DNA from: Chthoniobacterales bacterium
Lineage (GTDB): Bacteria; Verrucomicrobiota; Verrucomicrobiae; Chthoniobacterales; UBA10450
Assembly (NCBI GenBank): GCA_003244125.1
Contig: QHBL01000050.1
Location: forward strand, 184-8,968
Direction of reading: 5' to 3'
DNA: 8,785 nucleotides
Positions within the stretch are counted from its first letter, which is position 1, and each line of letters opens with the position of its first letter. A program made the translations under genes and the position numbers. Shown piece by piece: positions 5,383-8,785 of this stretch. The notes below the pieces were generated by a model. The model saw only the letters and a list, made by a program, of their open reading frames with translations. It did not search any database and had not been told where the DNA came from.

Positions 5383-5709
5383 ATGGCTCACGAAAAATAT
5401 CAAAGTTGTATCGACGCTTGCAATGCCTGCGTCACCGCGTGCGAGCACTGCGCGAGCGAGTGCTTGAAGGAAGAAAACGTGAAGATGATGGCGCGCTGCA
5501 TCGCGCTCGACCGCACTTGTGCGGACGTCTGCGCGTTAGCCGCGCGGCTGATGGCGCGCGGCGACGAGATGGCGGCGAAGTTCTGCGCGTTATGCGCGGA
5601 GATTTGCCAGAAGTGTGGCGACGAATGTGGCAAGCATACCGCCGAGCACTGCAAGAAGTGCGCGGAAGCGTGCCGTCGTTGCGCCGAAGAATGCCGAAAG
5701 ATGGCGTGA
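5383..5709 (+). CDS. csp: cytosolic four-helix copper storage protein (Csp/DUF326)
   Basis: The protein has 108 residues and 19 cysteines, spaced as CX3C, CX2C and CX3C along four predicted helices: C9 to C27 in helix 1, C39 to C50 in helix 2, C68 to C82 in helix 3, C90 to C104 in helix 4. That is the pattern of Csp proteins, in which the cysteines line the core of a four-helix bundle and bind many Cu(I) ions; the Bacillus Csp3, as I recall, is about the same length with a similar number of cysteines. No signal peptide or Tat motif is present (MAHEKYQSC), so it should act in the cytoplasm like Csp3 and unlike exported Csp1. It would buffer and store Cu(I) that escapes export. Start ATG 5383 lies five bases after the preceding stop. 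A strong hairpin follows. Confidence 0.9.
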   Translation: MAHEKYQSCIDACNACVTACEHCASECLKEENVKMMARCIALDRTCADVCALAARLMARGDEMAAKFCALCAEICQKCGDECGKHTAEHCKKCAEACRRCAEECRKMA

Positions 5710-5719
5710 TTTCCACTGA

Positions 5720-5754
5720 CGCGGATGCCGCTGCGCATACCAGCGGCGTCCGCG
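5720..5754 (+). other. strong 14-bp hairpin after the Csp gene
   Basis: CGCGGATGCCGCTG (5720-5733) pairs with CAGCGGCGTCCGCG (5741-5754), with one T-G wobble, around a seven-base loop (CGCATAC). This is the strongest hairpin I found in the window. It lies 10 bases after the Csp stop. There is no T run, so it may be a partial or Rho-linked stop, or a block to 3' decay that raises Csp mRNA relative to the genes downstream. Confidence 0.6.
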
Positions 5755-5770
5755 GCCCAGCGGTTCTCAT

Positions 5771-6292
5771 ATGAACTACTTCACCATTCTGCGGGAGCAC
5801 CTCGGCCAGCCCGAGTACATGCACGTCCTCCTCAATCCGATCCCGGTTTACGGCTTGTCGATGGGAGTAATCGCGCTGCTCGGCGCGCTGATTTTTCGCA
5901 ATCGCGGTGCACGGATCGCGGCGCTTTCTCTCGTGTTCCTAGGCGGTCTCTCAGCCTGGCCCGTCTATCATTACGGCGAAGCCGGATATGATCGTGTGAA
6001 GTCGATGGCCGACACCGCCGGAGGGCAGTGGCTCGATGAACACATGGCTCGGGCCGAGAAGCTCATCCCCGCCTTTTACATCCTTGCAGGACTTGCCGTG
6101 GTCGCGGTCGTCGCCCCCATGAAGTGGCCCCGTTCAGCTTTCCCGCTCGCGGCCACGACGTTGCTGCTCGGTGCGGCCACGCTCGGAATCGGTGGATGGA
6201 TCGCTTACCCCGGCGGCCACATCAGACACAAAGAATTTCGCTTCGAAGCGCCGCCACCGCCAGCTCCAGAGGAGCACCACCACGATGAGTAG
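5771..6292 (+). CDS. four-helix inner-membrane protein with His-rich tail, DUF2231-like
   Basis: The 173-residue protein opens with MNYFTILREHLGQPEYMHVLLN and has four hydrophobic segments at about 21-42, 48-68, 98-116 and 123-147. H18 in the first part, HYGEAGYD after helix 2, and YPGGHIRHKEF after helix 4 are possible metal or haem ligands, a layout I connect with DUF2231-type membrane proteins. The tail is proline-rich and ends EEHHHDE, a plausible metal-binding end. Its place between the Csp and lipoprotein genes suggests a role in copper handling, perhaps membrane redox or passage; this is inference. The stop overlaps the next start by eight bases, so the two are translationally linked. 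ATG 5771 has no clear Shine-Dalgarno site. The family name is a tentative match. Confidence 0.72.
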   Translation: MNYFTILREHLGQPEYMHVLLNPIPVYGLSMGVIALLGALIFRNRGARIAALSLVFLGGLSAWPVYHYGEAGYDRVKSMADTAGGQWLDEHMARAEKLIPAFYILAGLAVVAVVAPMKWPRSAFPLAATTLLLGAATLGIGGWIAYPGGHIRHKEFRFEAPPPPAPEEHHHDE

Positions 6293-6719
6293 AATCTTGA
6301 TCCTTTGCGGCGCGCTCATGCTCGGCGCGTGCGCCACGAACTTCGAACCGCCGCCGCTCGCTCCTGATCATCCGGCGAGTCCGCAAGCTGCGGAAGCTCG
6401 GCGATCACGACCGCCACGACTCGCGGCTGACGAGCTCACGCGCAAAACGAAAGCGCAGCTCGAGAACAAGGCCGCCCCCGATCCGGATTATCACCCGACA
6501 GACGCCGGCGCGCGGCATGACATGAGTAACATGAAAGGCATGGAAGGGATGAAGGGCATGGAGGGAATGGGCGACGCGAAAGCGCCCAGCCCAGCCCCAT
6601 CCGCACCGGAAGCAAAGGCGTACTGGACGTGCGTCATGCATCCGGAAATCCACGCGGATAAACCGGGACCATGCCCGAAGTGCGGCATGACGTTGGTGAA
6701 AAAGGAGGGCGCGAAATGA
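6285..6719 (+). CDS. lipoprotein with Met-rich repeats and a heavy-metal-binding domain
   Basis: ATG 6285 overlaps the end of the membrane-protein gene and gives 144 residues. MSRILILCGALMLGAC is a lipoprotein signal with lipid attachment at C16. A disordered, proline-rich linker follows, then a Met array at 80-95 (M80, M83, M86, M89, M92, M95) made of GMEGM/GMKGM repeats, a usual Cu(I) or Ag(I) motif. The C terminus (113-140) is a heavy-metal-binding domain: YWTCVMHP (C116, M118, H119), then KPGPCPKCGMTLV (C130, C133, M135), as found at the start of CusB adaptors and copper P-type ATPases. It probably catches copper at a membrane surface and passes it to the efflux system. The stop overlaps the next start as ATGA. 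Confidence 0.85.
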   Translation: MSRILILCGALMLGACATNFEPPPLAPDHPASPQAAEARRSRPPRLAADELTRKTKAQLENKAAPDPDYHPTDAGARHDMSNMKGMEGMKGMEGMGDAKAPSPAPSAPEAKAYWTCVMHPEIHADKPGPCPKCGMTLVKKEGAK

Positions 6720-8110
6720 GGAGCTTGTCTCTCCTGTTAGTTTTCGCGCTCGCTCCGAATGCCTGGTCGGCGCGTCGGCAATCGGTTGAAGACCTGCAAG
6801 CCACGGTGCAAAGGCGCATCGGCAAACGCGTGGAATGGCGAAAAGATGCGGCGGCTGAGGCAGAGATTTCGCGAACGGTTCACGCTCTCTTGCGCGGCAC
6901 GCTGACGGCGGACCGCGCGGTGCAGGTTGCGTTGCTCAACAACCGCGAGCTGCAGGCTACCTTCGAGGAAATCGGGATAGCCAACGCGGACCTGATCGAC
7001 GCCGGACTGCTAAAGAATCCGAGTTTCGACATCAGTGCGCGCTTTCCTGATCGTCCACCTTCGGGAACGAATCTGGAGTACGGGATCGTGCAGGATTTTC
7101 TCGATCTGTTCCTGATTCGGTTGCGCAAAAGGGTCGCGGCTAACGAGCTTGCGCGCGCCCAGCTCCGGGTCGGCGACGCTGTGCTGAAACTCGCCTCCGA
7201 GGTTAAGACGGCGTTCTACAGTTTGCAGGCGAAGCAGCAGTTGCTGTCGCGGATCACCGTGCTCGGTGCAACAAACTCCGCCGCTCTTGAGTTCGCCCAG
7301 CGACAACACGAAGCCGGCACGATCAACGATCTCGAACTCGCGAACCAACAGGCGACCTATTCGCAAGCCAAAGCGGATGCGGCGGAGATCAGCGCGGAGA
7401 TCGTTACGGAACGCGAGAAGCTCAATCGGTTCATGAGCGTGTGGGGAGCGGAGACGCAATGGAAGATCGCCGACGAGCTTCCAGCGATTCCGGGCAATTT
7501 CTCGATCGATCGCCTCGAATCGATCGCGATCGCACAACGTCTCGATCTCGCCGCGGCGAAAGCAGAGCTGGCCGCGGTCGTGCAAAGCCTCGGCCTAACG
7601 AAGACTTATCGTTACCTAGGCGCGGTCGAGTTCGGCGTGAATACGGAACGCGACACCGACGGCCAGCGCGTGACCGGACCGACCTTGCGTTTGGAGCTGC
7701 CGATCTTCAATCAAGGCCAGGGCCGCATCGCGAAACTGCAAGCGCAGCTTCGCCAGGCCGAACGCCGGCTCGAAGCGGAAGCGATCGATATTCGCGCCGA
7801 AGTCCGTGAAGCGCGCGATCGGCTCGTAGCGAAGAAAGATCTGGCTCGCTATTACCGCGATGAATTGATCCCTGAACGCACGCGAATCCTGGAGCTTAAC
7901 CTTCAGCAATACAACGCGATGCTGAAAGGCGCTTATGACCTTCTGCTCGCGAAGCAAAACGAACTCGCCGCTGAGCGCAGCTATATCAACGCGCTCCGCG
8001 ACTATTGGATTGCGCGGGCTGATTTAGAACGAGCGGTAGGCGGTAGCCTAACGAGTAGTAGAACGCGCGTCGAAACCAACAGCTTCAAAGAAACCGTAAC
8101 TCATCACTAA
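6716..8110 (+). CDS. TolC/CusC-type outer-membrane efflux protein
   Basis: The ATG overlaps the preceding stop (ATGA), giving 464 residues, a normal size for this family. A signal peptide (MRSLSLLLVFALAPNAWSA) precedes two repeated outer-membrane-factor halves. The first holds AVQVALLNNRELQATFEEIGIANADLIDAGLLKNP, the family's typical opening, and LNRFMSVWG closes it. The second starts near IAIAQRLDLAAAKAEL and includes GPTLRLELPIFNQGQGRIAKLQAQLRQAE, then a long coiled-coil and YNAMLKGAYDLLLAKQNELAAERSY. Such trimers form a channel through the outer membrane and join a periplasmic adaptor and an inner-membrane pump. In this cluster, copper or another soft metal is the likely cargo. CusA/CusB partners are not in the window and could follow the oxidase. 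There is no lipidation Cys in the signal. Confidence 0.92.
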   Translation: MRSLSLLLVFALAPNAWSARRQSVEDLQATVQRRIGKRVEWRKDAAAEAEISRTVHALLRGTLTADRAVQVALLNNRELQATFEEIGIANADLIDAGLLKNPSFDISARFPDRPPSGTNLEYGIVQDFLDLFLIRLRKRVAANELARAQLRVGDAVLKLASEVKTAFYSLQAKQQLLSRITVLGATNSAALEFAQRQHEAGTINDLELANQQATYSQAKADAAEISAEIVTEREKLNRFMSVWGAETQWKIADELPAIPGNFSIDRLESIAIAQRLDLAAAKAELAAVVQSLGLTKTYRYLGAVEFGVNTERDTDGQRVTGPTLRLELPIFNQGQGRIAKLQAQLRQAERRLEAEAIDIRAEVREARDRLVAKKDLARYYRDELIPERTRILELNLQQYNAMLKGAYDLLLAKQNELAAERSYINALRDYWIARADLERAVGGSLTSSRTRVETNSFKETVTHH

Positions 8111-8117
8111 CTCTTTT

Positions 8118-8785
8118 ATGCTCTCTCGACGAAAATTCTTCTCCGGCGCGGCTGCCATTCTCGGCGGCTCCGCCCTTGTGAACCGCCTTGCGCGCGGAGC
8201 GGAGGTGGTGGCGAACCAATCACCCACTGCCGCGCCCGCTGGGTCGAATGTGAATTATGGCCTGGTCGTTACGCCGAACGGCTCAACTCTTCCGTGGACA
8301 ATGAATGGGGGCGTGAAGGAATTCCGTTTGAACGCCGAACCGGTGAAGCGCGAGTTCGCGCCGGGAATGATCGTGAACTGCTGGGGCTACAACGGCCAGA
8401 CGCCCGGGCCAACGATTGAAGCAGTCGAAGGCGATCGGGTGCGAATTTTCGTCACGAACAAACTGCCGGAACCGACAACGGTGCACTGGCACGGGGTCAT
8501 TCTGCCGAACGGAATGGATGGCGTTGGCGGCGTCACGCAGAAGCACATTCCGCCCGGCGAAACCTACGTCTACGAGTTTACGCTCAAGCAGCATGGCGTG
8601 CAGATGTATCATCCGCATTCCGACGAGATGATTCAGATGGCGCTCGGGATGCAGGGCTTCTTCGTCATTCATCCGAAAGACGGATATCCCGAGCCGGTGC
8701 ACCGGCACTTCCTCATCTTTTTGCAGGAGTGGTTCATCGAGCCCGGCAGCTATACGCCGAATCCGAACGTGATGACGGATTTCAA
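8118..8785 (+). CDS. Tat-exported multicopper oxidase, N-terminal part (3' cut by window)
   Basis: ATG 8118, seven bases after the channel gene, opens a frame that stays open to the window end (222 codons seen). MLSRRKFFSG is a twin-arginine signal, as expected for an enzyme folded with copper before export. The first cupredoxin domain follows: YNGQTPGPTIEAVEGDRVRI, then VHWHGVILPNGMDGVGG with H123 and H125, and MYHPHSD with H165 and H167, the type 2/type 3 copper ligands. LGMQGFFVIHP closes the domain; a second domain begins at HRHFLIFLQEWF. The remaining ligands (HXXHXH and HCH) lie beyond 8785. Family members oxidise Cu(I) to less toxic Cu(II), or act on metals or phenols. Copper tolerance is the likeliest role here given the neighbours, but laccase-like or CopA-type cannot be told apart yet. 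Confidence 0.92.
   Translation, partial: MLSRRKFFSGAAAILGGSALVNRLARGAEVVANQSPTAAPAGSNVNYGLVVTPNGSTLPWTMNGGVKEFRLNAEPVKREFAPGMIVNCWGYNGQTPGPTIEAVEGDRVRIFVTNKLPEPTTVHWHGVILPNGMDGVGGVTQKHIPPGETYVYEFTLKQHGVQMYHPHSDEMIQMALGMQGFFVIHPKDGYPEPVHRHFLIFLQEWFIEPGSYTPNPNVMTDF

Noticed and set aside
5400..5824. Antisense frames over the Csp gene
   Set aside because: They are rich in His, Ala and Arg as expected from the complement of Cys-rich GC-rich codons, and have no motifs.
6530..6570. Met-rich repeats as a DNA repeat element
   Set aside because: The repetition (GGCATGGAAGGGATGAAG type) is short and in frame with a Met-array peptide, so it is protein-level repetition.
7010..7585. 191-codon minus-strand frame within the channel gene
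   Set aside because: The plus-strand protein is a clear TolC-family member over the same stretch; the antisense frame is Arg/Leu-rich shadow.
1..8785. tRNA, rRNA, CRISPR array, insertion sequence or phage integration site
   Set aside because: I saw no cloverleaf, regular spaced repeats, transposase or flanking target duplications.

Overview
The window looks like chromosomal DNA from a moderately GC-rich Gram-negative bacterium. A lipoprotein and an outer-membrane efflux channel imply a double membrane. The style of several proteins, and leaders rich in A and C with poor Shine-Dalgarno sites, made me think of Verrucomicrobiota or a similar soil or sediment lineage. That placement is from memory and is weak.

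Left part (1-3905), a loose set of separate genes: the end of a CinA/PncC-type nicotinamide-nucleotide amidase (1-329, +); a secreted cupin gene (480-904, -) broken by one missing base; a MarR-family regulator (1081-1539, +) read divergently from the cupin, with a 47-bp nested palindrome between them; a secreted alpha/beta hydrolase (1684-2568, +); an agmatinase/arginase-family ureohydrolase (2762-3579, +), also broken by one missing base; and the amino-terminal stub of a small membrane protein resembling DUF4396 (about 3650-3755, -), with a strong ribosome binding site but no remaining body. Both frameshifts sit in short G/C runs and both restore a full family-like carboxyl terminus. They may be sequencing errors or recent mutations.

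Right part (3906-8785, all +), one metal-handling cluster, most likely for copper: a Cys/His-rich exported protein of unknown function; a periplasmic DUF3347-like protein ending in a CPM...CG motif; a second small periplasmic Cys/His protein of unknown function; a cytosolic four-helix copper storage protein (Csp/DUF326) with 19 cysteines in 108 residues; a four-helix membrane protein with a His-rich tail; a Met-rich lipoprotein with a heavy-metal-binding domain; a TolC/CusC-type outer-membrane channel; and the start of a Tat-exported multicopper oxidase that runs off the window. From 5771 onward the genes overlap or are 7 bases apart. The three larger gaps inside the cluster each hold an RNA-type hairpin. 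A small palindrome (ATACC-N7-GGTAT) lies upstream of the first gene, between it and the divergent DUF4396 stub.

Read together, the cluster could deal with copper in each compartment: thiol storage in the cytoplasm (Csp), oxidation and binding in the periplasm (multicopper oxidase, DUF3347-like and Cys/His proteins), capture at a membrane surface (lipoprotein), and export across the outer membrane (TolC-like channel). No inner-membrane pump or dedicated metal sensor lies in the window; if present they should lie beyond 8785. The least described parts are the two small Cys/His proteins (3906-4352 and 4985-5377) and the four-helix membrane protein (5771-6292).
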